Source: DASXQK01 sp963757155 (GTDB lineage Bacteria > Pseudomonadota > Alphaproteobacteria > Dongiales > Dongiaceae). From it: a stretch of 64,000 nucleotides of DNA. The position numbers and the translations under genes are program-made. The notes under the pieces are model-generated. The model saw nothing but the letters and a program-made list of their open reading frames with translations, had not been told where the DNA came from and searched no databases. Below are positions 53,038-61,215 of the stretch, in pieces. The DNA lies in contig CAVWQS010000008.1 of NCBI GenBank assembly GCA_963757155.1, positions 186,001 through 250,000 on the forward strand, in the 5' to 3' direction. Every line of letters starts with the position of its first letter. Positions within the stretch are counted from its first letter, which is position 1.

Positions 53038-53815
53038 TCAGTCCAGACCCGCGAGGCTGCGGGCACCGTCGACGACAAGCAGCTGACCGTTCACGTAGGA
53101 TGCCTCCGCACTCGCAAGGAACAAGAAGACATAGGCGATGTCTTCCGGGGTGCCGACCCGTCCGGCCGGAATCTTGGCGGCCACGGCATCGACGCCCGCC
53201 GGTCCCAGCGAATTGACGGGATCGAGTGCCTGAGGCGTCCGGATAACGCCCGGGGCAATGGCGTTGGCGGTGATTCCACTGGCCCCGAACTCCACGGCCA
53301 AGGTTTGAACGAGACCCACGAGTCCGGCCTTCGCCGCCGTGTAATGCGCGTGCTGCGGCCAGGCCGACACCGTTCCCGCGACGGAAGATGTGGCGAGGAG
53401 CCGTCCGAAGCCGTGCGCGTTGCATATGCGGCAGTGCCGCACGAAAGCAGCGCCAAACCCCATTCAGGTCCACGTCGACGACCTTGTTCCAGGCCGCGTC
53501 GTCGAGGTCCGCCAGTTCCACCTTTCGCGCGATCCCGGCATTGGCGACGACAATATGCATGCCGCCGAGCTCACCGACTGCCTTCGCGACCAGGGCGTCG
53601 ACATCGGCAGGCCGGGTGACATCGACTTCCGCCACCACCACCCGCCGACCCGCCTTCTCCGCGGCTCTGCGCACCGGTTCGATATCGTGCCCATCCGGTG
53701 GATACCAGGCGAGCGCCAGGTCCGCCCCCGCCTCGGCAAAGACCTGCGCCGTCGCCGCCCCGATGCCGGATGCGGCGCCGGTGATCAGCGCTACGCGACC
53801 TGCGAGACTGAACAT
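53038..53815 (-). pseudogene. SDR-family oxidoreductase (second of the operon), frameshifted
   Basis: About 258 aa after repair. Cofactor motif TGAASGIGAATA, NAGIA, then after one extra base at about 53413-53419 the frame shifts; deleting it yields QRHGFGRLLATSSVAGTVSA and the catalytic YTAAKAGLVGL. C-terminal SYVNGQLLVVDGARSLAGLD is normal. Lies 19 bases after the neighbouring SDR gene and 32 bases before the deacetylase. Substrate unknown. Confidence 0.83.
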
Positions 53816-53834
53816 GATGTCCTCTTGACGGTTT

Positions 53835-54584
53835 TCACAGCATCACGTCTCCGCCGTTCGGCCCGAGCGTTTGCCCCACGTAATAGGAGCCATCCGCGGA
53901 GGCGAGAAGCACGGCCGTCGGAGTCACCTCGTCGACCGTTCCGAAGCGCCCGATGGGGAGCTCCGCGAGCTTTCCGCTGCGCCACTCCTCGGTTTCGCTA
54001 TCCAGCAGCGGTGTCTCGATCGGCCCCGGGGCTATGGCGTTGACGAGCACGCCCCGCAGCGCGACCTCGCGGGCAAGAGATTTCGTCAGCCCGATGACGC
54101 CGGCCTTGCTCGCGGCGTAATGGCCAACGGATTTCCCGCCGATCTGACCGAGCTGGGAGGCAATATTGATGATGCGGCCGTCACGCCTCTCGAGCATCTG
54201 GCCGATGAGCGCGCGCGTGCAGAGAAAGACGCCGCGCAGGTTGGTGTTGACGACGCGGTCCCAATCCTCGATCGCCAGATTCTCGATGAGCGACTCGGTG
54301 AAGATGCCGGCGTTGTTGACGAGGATGTCGACCCGGCCGAACCGGGCAAGCGCCGCCTCCGCCATCAACCGCACGCTCTGCTCGTCGCTCACGTCGGTCT
54401 GGACGAAAAGGGCTTCGCGGCCGTGGCTCCTGATGCCGGCGAGGACTTCGGCGGCATGTTTTTCGGCCACTCTGTCCGCGATGACGAGGTTGGCCCCCTC
54501 GCGCGCGAAGGCGATGGCTATCCCTTTGCCGATTCCCGAGGCGGCACCGGTAACGACCGCAATTCGATCTTTCAGCCGGCTCAT
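53835..54584 (-). CDS. SDR-family oxidoreductase (first of the operon)
   Basis: 249 aa. TGAASGIGKGIA cofactor motif, NNAGIFTES, catalytic Ser in INIASQLGQIGG and YAASK with Tyr and Lys. Acts with NAD(P)H on an alcohol or ketone; resembles 3-oxoacyl-ACP reductase FabG. ATG 54584 overlaps the stop of the amidase gene by four bases. Three SDRs in one operon suggest successive oxidations of several hydroxyl groups, or stereo-inversion by two enzymes. Confidence 0.88.
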   Translation of the reverse strand: MSRLKDRIAVVTGAASGIGKGIAIAFAREGANLVIADRVAEKHAAEVLAGIRSHGREALFVQTDVSDEQSVRLMAEAALARFGRVDILVNNAGIFTESLIENLAIEDWDRVVNTNLRGVFLCTRALIGQMLERRDGRIINIASQLGQIGGKSVGHYAASKAGVIGLTKSLAREVALRGVLVNAIAPGPIETPLLDSETEEWRSGKLAELPIGRFGTVDEVTPTAVLLASADGSYYVGQTLGPNGGDVML

Positions 54585-55277
54585 CGGTGCTTCTCGCTCT
54601 GGCCTGGCCGAGCCCGCCATATCCGCTGAATCTCATCGCCGGCGGCCATGTCGAAGCGGTGGCGCATCAGCAGCATCGAGGCCTCGTGCTGGGCCTTGTC
54701 GTCGCTGGCGACGCAGTCTTCCGCGATCACGACATAGAAATCATTGAACATCGCGTCGCGTGCCGTGGATTCGACGCAGCCTTCCGTCGTGCATCCCGCC
54801 ACCACGACGGTCTTGATGCCATTGCTGCGCAGGAGCATGGCGAGGTTGGTTCCCCAGAAGCCGCTCGAACGATACTTGCGCGACCACGAGCTCATTATCG
54901 AGCGGCCTGAATTCTCGGGCGAACTCGTGCCCTGGCGTACCGGGAATCGTGTAGCGCAACGGCGGTTGGTTGCGGCGAGCGTCCTTGTGCATTCGGAGAT
55001 TGAACCGGATCTGGGCCGGCGAATCGCTCATTCGGTCGGCGAGGGCCGTGTTCTGCAAGTGCAAGACGGTCGTGCCGGTCGTGCGGGCGGCAGCCAGCAA
55101 GGCTGCTAACTTGGGCCTCGACTGGGCGTACATGGATAGATCGATCCCGAGCGTAGCGAACAACCCATCGGGCTCGATGAAATCGCGCTGCATATCGATC
55201 ACGATCAGAGCGGTATGTGCGGGATCGACGAGTTCCTCGAGTTCGGTCAGGACTTCCTTGCCTTCGATATTGATCAT
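54581..55277 (-). pseudogene. Isochorismatase-family cysteine hydrolase (amidase), frameshifted
   Basis: About 231 aa after repair. Catalytic Asp in LIVIDMQRDFIEPDG, Lys in ELVVAKYRSSGFWGTNL (restored by deleting one C near 54877-54881), and Cys in GCTTEGCVESTARDA, the full Asp-Lys-Cys triad. The cis-peptide region AGCTTEG is intact. The family includes N-carbamoylsarcosine amidase, ureidoacrylate and biuret amidohydrolases and maleamate amidase. ATG 55277 has GAGGAC upstream. Probably follows the ring-opening hydrolase in the pathway. Confidence 0.85.
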
Positions 55278-55350
55278 TTTCGGTCCTCGAGCTCTCGCGG
55301 CTTCCTTTAGCAAACGGGGGAGGCCGTCCCCTGCGGCCTCCCCCGCTCCA

Positions 55351-56536
55351 TCAAGGCTTCGGGATCCAGTTCGGCGTCACTTCCGCCGCCAGGTACAGCT
55401 TGTCGTCCTTCACCCCGATGATCGAGACCGTCTTCTGGGGTACCCGGCTTCCCGGGGCGTAGGAAATCGATCCGGTGATGCCCTTGTAGCCCTGGGTCGC
55501 CGCAAGCGCGTCGCGGATCTTGGCGGGGTCGGTTGAACCCGCGCGGGTGATCGCATCGGCCACCAGCCCGACCGTGTCATAGCCGAGCGCCGCGAAGGCG
55601 TTTTCCGGCGGCGTGTTATAGGCCGCCTTGTAGGCCTTATAGAACGTCACGATGGCCGGCGTGCTGTCTTCGGCCATATAGGCGTGGGTCGAGAAATAGA
55701 CGTTGTTGGCCGCCTTGCCGCCGACGCTCAGCAGCAGAGGCGTATCGTAGCCGTCGCCGCCCACGATGGGCTGCGTGAGGCCGGCTTGACGCATCTGCTT
55801 GACGACGAGCCCGATGTCGTCCGGCTGGGCAGCCACGTAGAGCACGTCCGGCTTTGGCGACAATGCCTTCAGCTTGGTGATCTGGGCGGTGAATGATTTG
55901 TCGCCGGCCTTGTAGTTGTCCTCCAGGACGATCTGCCCGCCGCCATGGAGATAGGCTTCCTTGAAATATTTGGCCAGCAGCGTGGTGTACTCGGTCGAGT
56001 TGTCGCGCAGAAGATAGACCGTCTTGCCTGCCAGCTTGCCGAGCACGAACTCCGCCCCGGCGGCAGCCTGCACGTTGTCGCCGAAGCAGGCCAGGAACAT
56101 GTCGGAGCCGATCTGATCGGGGAGCTTCGGCGACGTGGCGCCGGGCGTCACGAATGCCACGCCTGCCGTCTGGAAGATGGGTCCCAGCGCCAGGGCCGAA
56201 TCGGAATCGGTGAAGCCCAATGCCGACGGGGACCTTGTCCTGGTTGATGAGCTGGCTTGCCGTCGCGGCAATGACCGTCGGGTCGGTCTTGGTATCGTAG
56301 ATGACGAGTTCGAGTTTCTTGCCGAGCACGCCGCCGGCGTCGTTTATCTCCTTCACCTTTACCTTGGCGCCGTTGAGGGCGGGAGCATCCACCGAGGAGA
56401 GAGCGCCCGTCACGTTGAACGGCGCGCCGATCTTGATGGTGTCCTGAGCCGCCGCCGGCCGCGAGAGCGAGCCGGAAGCGATTGCGAGACCTGCCACGAC
56501 GGCCGATCCCAACACAGTTCTTCTCGTGAGTTTCAT
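55351..56536 (-). pseudogene. livK: Branched-chain amino acid type ABC transporter substrate-binding protein, frameshifted
   Basis: About 394 aa after repair. Signal peptide with a twin-arginine-like start (MKLTRRTVLGSAVVAGLAIA) and cleavage near PAAAQD. IKIGAPFNVTGALSSVDAPA is the LivJ/K-type N-terminus. An extra base in the C run at 56216-56218 shifts the frame; deletion gives VGIGFTDSDSALALGPIFQ. Second lobe: PIVGGDGYDTPLLLSVGG, then ALGYDTVGLVADAI. The ligand is not necessarily a branched-chain amino acid; this family binds amides and aromatics as well. 4 bases downstream of livM, same operon. Confidence 0.88.
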
Positions 56537-56540
56537 GTGT

Positions 56541-57575
56541 TCATTCCTTTCGGCCTTTGTGAAGCAATGCGGCAATCCGTCCGAACGACAACTCGAGATC
56601 TCCCATAACACCACTCGGACGGAAGATCATGATCAAGATGAAGATGATCCCGAGGACGATCTGGCTCGCCCCGTAGAGAGGCGGAACGGCAACGATGCCA
56701 ATGTCGAATCCGCGCTCCAGGTTGCGCAGCAATTCGCTGAGGAGGGAGACGATAATCACGCCCACCACGGCGCCGGTCATGCTTTGCATGCCGCCGATCA
56801 CCAGCATGCTGATGAGCGAGAAGGTATAGGCGAAATAGAAGCCGGCCGGCGAGAAGGAGCCGAGGTAGTGGCCGTAGAGCGAGCCGCCCGCCCCGGCGAA
56901 GAAGGCGCCGATGACGAAGGCCGAGAGACGGGTGGGCAGCACGTCGATGCCGATCGCCTGCGCCGCGATGGTATCCTCGCGCACGGCGCGCCAGGCGCGT
57001 CCCTTGGGCGAATAGACGATGCGGGCCAGCACGACGAGAGCCAGAAGCAGCCAGCCCATCGCCCAGGGCAAGGTCGTCTGCAGCGGCACGCCGGTGAAGG
57101 TGCGCGCGCCACGGGTATAATCGTCGGCATTCACCAGCACGACATTGACGATGATGAGGAAGCCCAGAGTCGCCACGGAGACGAAATGGCCCGACAGCCG
57201 CATGAGCGGCGCGCCCACCAGAAAGGCCAGCACGATGCAGACCAAGCCGGCGACGATAGTCGAGGAGAGAAATCCAAGCTGGAGTCCGGCTATCCAGGCG
57301 GGCAGATCGGGCAGATAGCTTGCCTTGGCCGCGGCGGAGAGCGAGAGCACGCCCGAGACATAGGCGCCCACGCCGACGAAGCCCACATGGCCCAGCGAAA
57401 ACACCCCGGTGAAGCCATTGGCCAGCCCCATGGAGACCACCAGCATGGCGTTGATGCACATGACCGTCAGAATGCGGACGAAATAGTCGTTCATCAGCGC
57501 CGGCGCGGAGAAGCTGAACAGACCCAGCAGCACGAGACCGGCGACGACGACCATGAGGCGCTGCATCCCGCTCAC
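56541..57575 (-). CDS. livM: LivM-type ABC transporter permease
   Basis: 344 aa inner-membrane protein. Eight to ten hydrophobic helices, with NGFTGVFSLGHVGFVGVGAY (the LivM signature), GRAWRAVREDTIAAQAIGID (coupling loop) and GGAGGSLYGHYLGSF. ATG overlaps the livH stop by four bases. Together with LivH it forms the channel. Confidence 0.93.
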   Translation of the reverse strand: MSGMQRLMVVVAGLVLLGLFSFSAPALMNDYFVRILTVMCINAMLVVSMGLANGFTGVFSLGHVGFVGVGAYVSGVLSLSAAAKASYLPDLPAWIAGLQLGFLSSTIVAGLVCIVLAFLVGAPLMRLSGHFVSVATLGFLIIVNVVLVNADDYTRGARTFTGVPLQTTLPWAMGWLLLALVVLARIVYSPKGRAWRAVREDTIAAQAIGIDVLPTRLSAFVIGAFFAGAGGSLYGHYLGSFSPAGFYFAYTFSLISMLVIGGMQSMTGAVVGVIIVSLLSELLRNLERGFDIGIVAVPPLYGASQIVLGIIFILIMIFRPSGVMGDLELSFGRIAALLHKGRKE

Positions 57576-58474
57576 AGCTTCACCTCCTGAGAGCGTTTCA
57601 GCAGGCCATTGGGCCGAAACAAGAGGAAGCCGATGAGCAAGATGAAGACGATGGCGTCACGATAAGGGGAGATCTCCGAGGGAAGGAAGGCGACGATGAA
57701 TACTTCCAGAGCGCCCAGCAGATATCCCCCGATCAGCGCACCGGCAATGCTGCCGAAACCGCCGATGATGGCGGCCACGAAGGCCTTCAACAGAGGGGTG
57801 AATCCCATATGAGGCTCGACCACGCCGGATTGAGCGGCCCAGAGAATGCCCGCGAGGCCGGCGAAACCCGAGGCGATGGCAAAGGCCACGACGATCAGCC
57901 GGTTGACGTCGAGGCCGACGAGATGGGCGGCCCCCATATCCTCGGCCGCCGCACGCATGCCCAACCCTATATCGGTGCGGGTGACGAACCAGCCGAGGGC
58001 GGCCAGGGCCACGGCGGTCAGCACCACCGTCATCAGATTGATCTGGGTGAAGGTTATCTGGCCGTCGAACAGCTGGAAGGCGCTATCCATCCACTCGGGC
58101 AAGGGAAAATTCTGGGCCGAGCTGGTGAAGATCAGGATTCCGAGATTCTCCAGGATATAGGTGACGGCGAGGCTGGTGAGCAGCAGCGTCACCTCCGGCG
58201 CGCCGCGCACCGGCCGATACGCCACCCGTTCGACGACGACGCCGGCGAGCGCGCCGATGCCGATCCCCCCGACGACGGCCCAGCCGAATCCCAGGTTCAG
58301 GAATTGCAGCACCAAGGTGCCGAAGGCACCCACCATCATCATGTCGCCATGGGCGAAGTTCGTCATGCGCAGGATGCCGAAGATCATGGAGAGGCCGATG
58401 GCAACCAGCGCATAGAGGCTGCCAAGGCTGATGGCGTTGATGATCTGTTGGGCGATGTAGAGCTCGGAGCTCAT
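57572..58474 (-). CDS. livH: LivH-type ABC transporter permease
   Basis: 300 aa. Signature elements: NAISLGSLYALVAIGLSMIF, LRMTNFAHGDMMMVGAFG, ERVAYRPVRGAPEVTLLLTS and MRAAAEDMGAAHLVGLDVNR (coupling loop). C-terminal FLLFRPNGLLKRSQEVKL. Start ATG overlaps the stop of the livF gene by four bases, giving tight translational coupling. Confidence 0.94.
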   Translation of the reverse strand: MSSELYIAQQIINAISLGSLYALVAIGLSMIFGILRMTNFAHGDMMMVGAFGTLVLQFLNLGFGWAVVGGIGIGALAGVVVERVAYRPVRGAPEVTLLLTSLAVTYILENLGILIFTSSAQNFPLPEWMDSAFQLFDGQITFTQINLMTVVLTAVALAALGWFVTRTDIGLGMRAAAEDMGAAHLVGLDVNRLIVVAFAIASGFAGLAGILWAAQSGVVEPHMGFTPLLKAFVAAIIGGFGSIAGALIGGYLLGALEVFIVAFLPSEISPYRDAIVFILLIGFLLFRPNGLLKRSQEVKL

Positions 58475-59250
58475 GGCCGCGCCCCCAGATAGGCGGCCGC
58501 CACCGCTTCGTAGTCGGCTTTCAGCTCAGTGGCCGACCCCTCCAAACTGACCTCGCCCGTGCGCAGAACATAGGCGCGATCGGCCAGATCGAGGGCGAGA
58601 TTTATGTTCTGCTCGACCAGCAGCATCGTCACGCCCTTGGCCTTCAGTTCCGCCAGTGTGCGGAAGATCTGCTGTACCAGCAGCGGCGCCAGGCCCAGCG
58701 ACGGCTCGTCAAGCAGCAGCACCCGCGGCCGGGCCATGAGGGCGCGACCCAATGCCAGCATCTGCTGTTCGCCGCCCGAGAGGGTGCCGGCGGATTGGGT
58801 CATGCGTTCGGACAAGATCGGGAACATGGCGTAGATACGCTCGCGATCCTCGGCGATGCCGGTGCGATCGGCCCGTGCGGCAGCACCCAGGCGCAAATTC
58901 TCCGCCACGGTCAAGCTGCCGAAGACACGGCGGCCTTCGGGGCAATGGGCCACGCCCAATCGCACGATCCGGGCCGGGGGCAGTCGATGGATCGCTTCGC
59001 CCTCGAGGGCGATGCGCCCGGTCCGTGGGCGGGAGAGGCCCGAAATGGTGCGCAGCATGGTGCTCTTGCCGGCGCCGTTGGCGCCCAGCAGCGCTACCAC
59101 CTCGCCGGCGGCGACGCTCAGATTGACTCCCCGGATCGCGGCCACCGCCCCGTAGTTGACGCGCAGGTCGGACACCTCGAGCAGCGCCGCTGCGGACGGC
59201 TCTCTACCAGCCGCACTCGATTCTTCCTGCGCCCGCTCAGGCCTGGCCAA
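58471..59250 (-). CDS. livF: LivF-type ABC transporter ATP-binding protein
   Basis: 259 aa ATPase: Walker A LLGANGAGKST, signature LSGGEQQMLALGRAL, Walker B VLLLDEPSLGLAPL, and the LivF-type SLGLAP after it. Start is taken as the TTG at 59250 because GGGAGG lies six bases upstream; the frame is open farther up but without a ribosome site. It overlaps the livG end by 14 bases. Confidence 0.92.
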   Translation of the reverse strand: MARPERAQEESSAAGREPSAAALLEVSDLRVNYGAVAAIRGVNLSVAAGEVVALLGANGAGKSTMLRTISGLSRPRTGRIALEGEAIHRLPPARIVRLGVAHCPEGRRVFGSLTVAENLRLGAAARADRTGIAEDRERIYAMFPILSERMTQSAGTLSGGEQQMLALGRALMARPRVLLLDEPSLGLAPLLVQQIFRTLAELKAKGVTMLLVEQNINLALDLADRAYVLRTGEVSLEGSATELKADYEAVAAAYLGARP

Positions 59251-60028
59251 GATAGACCTCCCGGACCCGGGGGTTGGCCTGCACCTCCGGGGGGCTGCCC
59301 TCGAAGATGATCTCGCCATGAGCCAGCACCTGAATGCGGTCGCAGAGATTCATGATCAGGTCCATATCGTGCTCGACCACAATGACCGCGAGATCATAGC
59401 GTCGGCGGATATCGTCGATGAGCCTGAGCAGACCTTGCGTCTCCGAAGCGTTCATACCTGCGGCCGGCTCGTCCAGCATCAACAGGCGCGGGCGCGTCGC
59501 CAGCGCCCGCACCAGTTCCAGCCGGCGCTGATCGCCATAGGGCAGATCGGCCGCCCGGCTGTCGGCCCTGGCGCGCAGACCGATCAGGTCGAGCATCTCG
59601 TTCGTCAGCTGATCCACCGCGCGATTGACCTGGGTCAGCCGCGGCAAACCCAGAACGGCATCGGCGAAGCTCAGGCGGTGACGCAACTGGGCTGCCGCGC
59701 GCATGTTCTCGCGCACGCTGAGTTGTGGGAAAAGCCGCGTTCCCTGGAAGGTGCGGGCCACCCCCAGCCTCACGATCCGGGGGGCGCTCAGATGCTGAAT
59801 CTCCTGGCCGTCGAAAGTCACGGTGCCGGCATTCGGCTTCAGGAAGCCGGTGACGAGATTGAAGAAAGTGCTCTTGCCGGAGCCGTTGGGGCCGATCACG
59901 CCCACGATCTCGCCCTGCTTCACCTGGACGCTGTGATTCTTGAGCGCGGTCAGCCGGCGGAAGGATTTGGTGAGGTTGCGAGTAACCAGAATGGGCGCCG
60001 CTTCCGTCGAAACAGCCGCAGGCTCCAT
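59237..60028 (-). CDS. livG: LivG-type ABC transporter ATP-binding protein
   Basis: 263 aa. Walker A IGPNGSGKST, LivG-type ARTFQGTRLFPQLSV, signature LPYGDQRRLELVRAL (Asp replaces the usual Gln), Walker B LLMLDEPAAGMN, and VIVVEHDMDLIMNLCDRI. First gene of the eleven-gene operon, 183 bases from the divergent RpiR regulator start. Confidence 0.93.
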   Translation of the reverse strand: MEPAAVSTEAAPILVTRNLTKSFRRLTALKNHSVQVKQGEIVGVIGPNGSGKSTFFNLVTGFLKPNAGTVTFDGQEIQHLSAPRIVRLGVARTFQGTRLFPQLSVRENMRAAAQLRHRLSFADAVLGLPRLTQVNRAVDQLTNEMLDLIGLRARADSRAADLPYGDQRRLELVRALATRPRLLMLDEPAAGMNASETQGLLRLIDDIRRRYDLAVIVVEHDMDLIMNLCDRIQVLAHGEIIFEGSPPEVQANPRVREVYLGQA

Positions 60029-60148
60029 ACCGTCTCTTCTCCCCGTATGTGCCTAGCTCGATAGCGTTCGGTGGTGCGGCTCGCGGCTTCGCTCGCCGCG
60101 GAGGTTGGCAAGAAGCTTCCCTGGCGATTTGTATTCAGCATTTCATAA

Positions 60149-60174
60149 TGTAATTTCCAAGTCAAATTTGTAAT
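60149..60174. promoter_or_regulatory. Candidate operator/promoter region between livG and rpiR
   Basis: In an AT-rich island, rare here, TGTAAT occurs at 60149-60154 and 60169-60174, exactly 20 bases apart (two helical turns), and between them AATTT-N7-AAATT forms an inverted repeat at 60152-60168. The second copy overlaps the ATG at 60173, which argues for the later start of the regulator. Likely binding site of the RpiR protein; no operator evidence beyond the sequence. Confidence 0.5.
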
Positions 60175-60211
60175 GATGGTTCGGGCGGCCGATGGCACGA
60201 TGAAGGCTGGG

Positions 60212-61078
60212 ATGAAACGCAAGACCGACCTGTCGATCGCGGAGACGATCCGCCAGGGCCTTGGCCTGCTAACTCCCACGGAGCGCAAGCCGGCGCTGGC
60301 GCTGCTCGCCAACTATCCCGTGCCGGGTCTGGAACCGGTGGCACAATTCGCCAAGCGCGCCGGGGTCAGCGGCCCCACCATCCTGCGCCTAGTGGCCAAG
60401 CTGGGGTTTGCCAGCTATCCGCGCTTCCAGCAGGCGCTGCGAGACGAGCTGGAGTTGCGCGTGCAGGCCCCGCTGGCCAAGATTGGCGCCCGCCCGTCCG
60501 GGCAGTGGCCCGAGGGCGATTTCGTCAACCAATATGGCGGTGCCATCGTGGCCAATATCGAGGCCTCGCTCAGCGAGGTGCCGCGCTCGGAATTCAACGG
60601 CGCGCTCGATCTCCTGGCCGACCGAAGCCGGCGCATCTCGCTGGTGGGCGGCCGGTTCAGCGCCAGCGTGGCGCTACAGTTCTATCTCCATCTGCGCGAA
60701 TTGCGTCCGCGGGTCCAACTGGTCGACGGACAGACCGCCACATGGGTGGAGCATCTGCTGGATTTCGGCAGCAAGGATGTTCTGATCGTGTTCGACATCC
60801 GCCGCTATCAGGACGACGTGGTGCGCTTTGCCAAGGAGGCAGCAGCCCAGGGCGCGGATATCGTGCTCTTCACCGATCAGTGGCTCTCACCCATCGCGGC
60901 GGTGGCCCGTCACGTTTTCGCGCTGCGCACTGCCATACCGTCGAGCTGGGAATCCTTCGGCGCCCTGTCCGCCTTGACGGAGATCCTCGTGGCCCGCCTG
61001 CAAGCGATAAGCTGGAGCGAGGCAAAGCGGCGTATGGAACGCCTCGAGAAGATCCGCCATCGCCTCAAGTCTTCCTGA
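60212..61078 (+). CDS. RpiR-family transcriptional regulator
   Basis: 288 aa. N-terminal HTH_6 domain: IRQGLGLLTPTERKPALALL and VAQFAKRAGVSGPTILRLVA (recognition helix), then a SIS sugar/phosphate-binding domain (RISLVGGRFSASVALQFYLH, DVLIVFDIRRYQDDVVRFAK). RpiR proteins respond to sugar phosphates or, in some soil bacteria, to non-sugar catabolites. The start at 60212 is chosen because GAAGG precedes it at a good distance and it fits the family; ATGs at 60173 and 60200 are in frame. Divergent from the Liv-catabolic operon, its likely target. Confidence 0.87.
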   Translation: MKRKTDLSIAETIRQGLGLLTPTERKPALALLANYPVPGLEPVAQFAKRAGVSGPTILRLVAKLGFASYPRFQQALRDELELRVQAPLAKIGARPSGQWPEGDFVNQYGGAIVANIEASLSEVPRSEFNGALDLLADRSRRISLVGGRFSASVALQFYLHLRELRPRVQLVDGQTATWVEHLLDFGSKDVLIVFDIRRYQDDVVRFAKEAAAQGADIVLFTDQWLSPIAAVARHVFALRTAIPSSWESFGALSALTEILVARLQAISWSEAKRRMERLEKIRHRLKSS

Positions 61079-61215
61079 CGGCCGCCGGCAGATCCGCGGA
61101 AATCTCGTAACCACGGTTTTCCAGCTGTCCCCCACGGCCGGGAGCGCCTAGCTCGATCTGGAGAACGGCACAGCGCAATACCCGGCCACTCTCTGCCCGA
61201 CAAGGAGCGAACTGA

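Noticed and set aside
60173..60211. ATG at 60173 as start of RpiR
   Set aside because: No ribosome site, overlaps a probable operator repeat; 60212 has GAAGG in front and fits the family.
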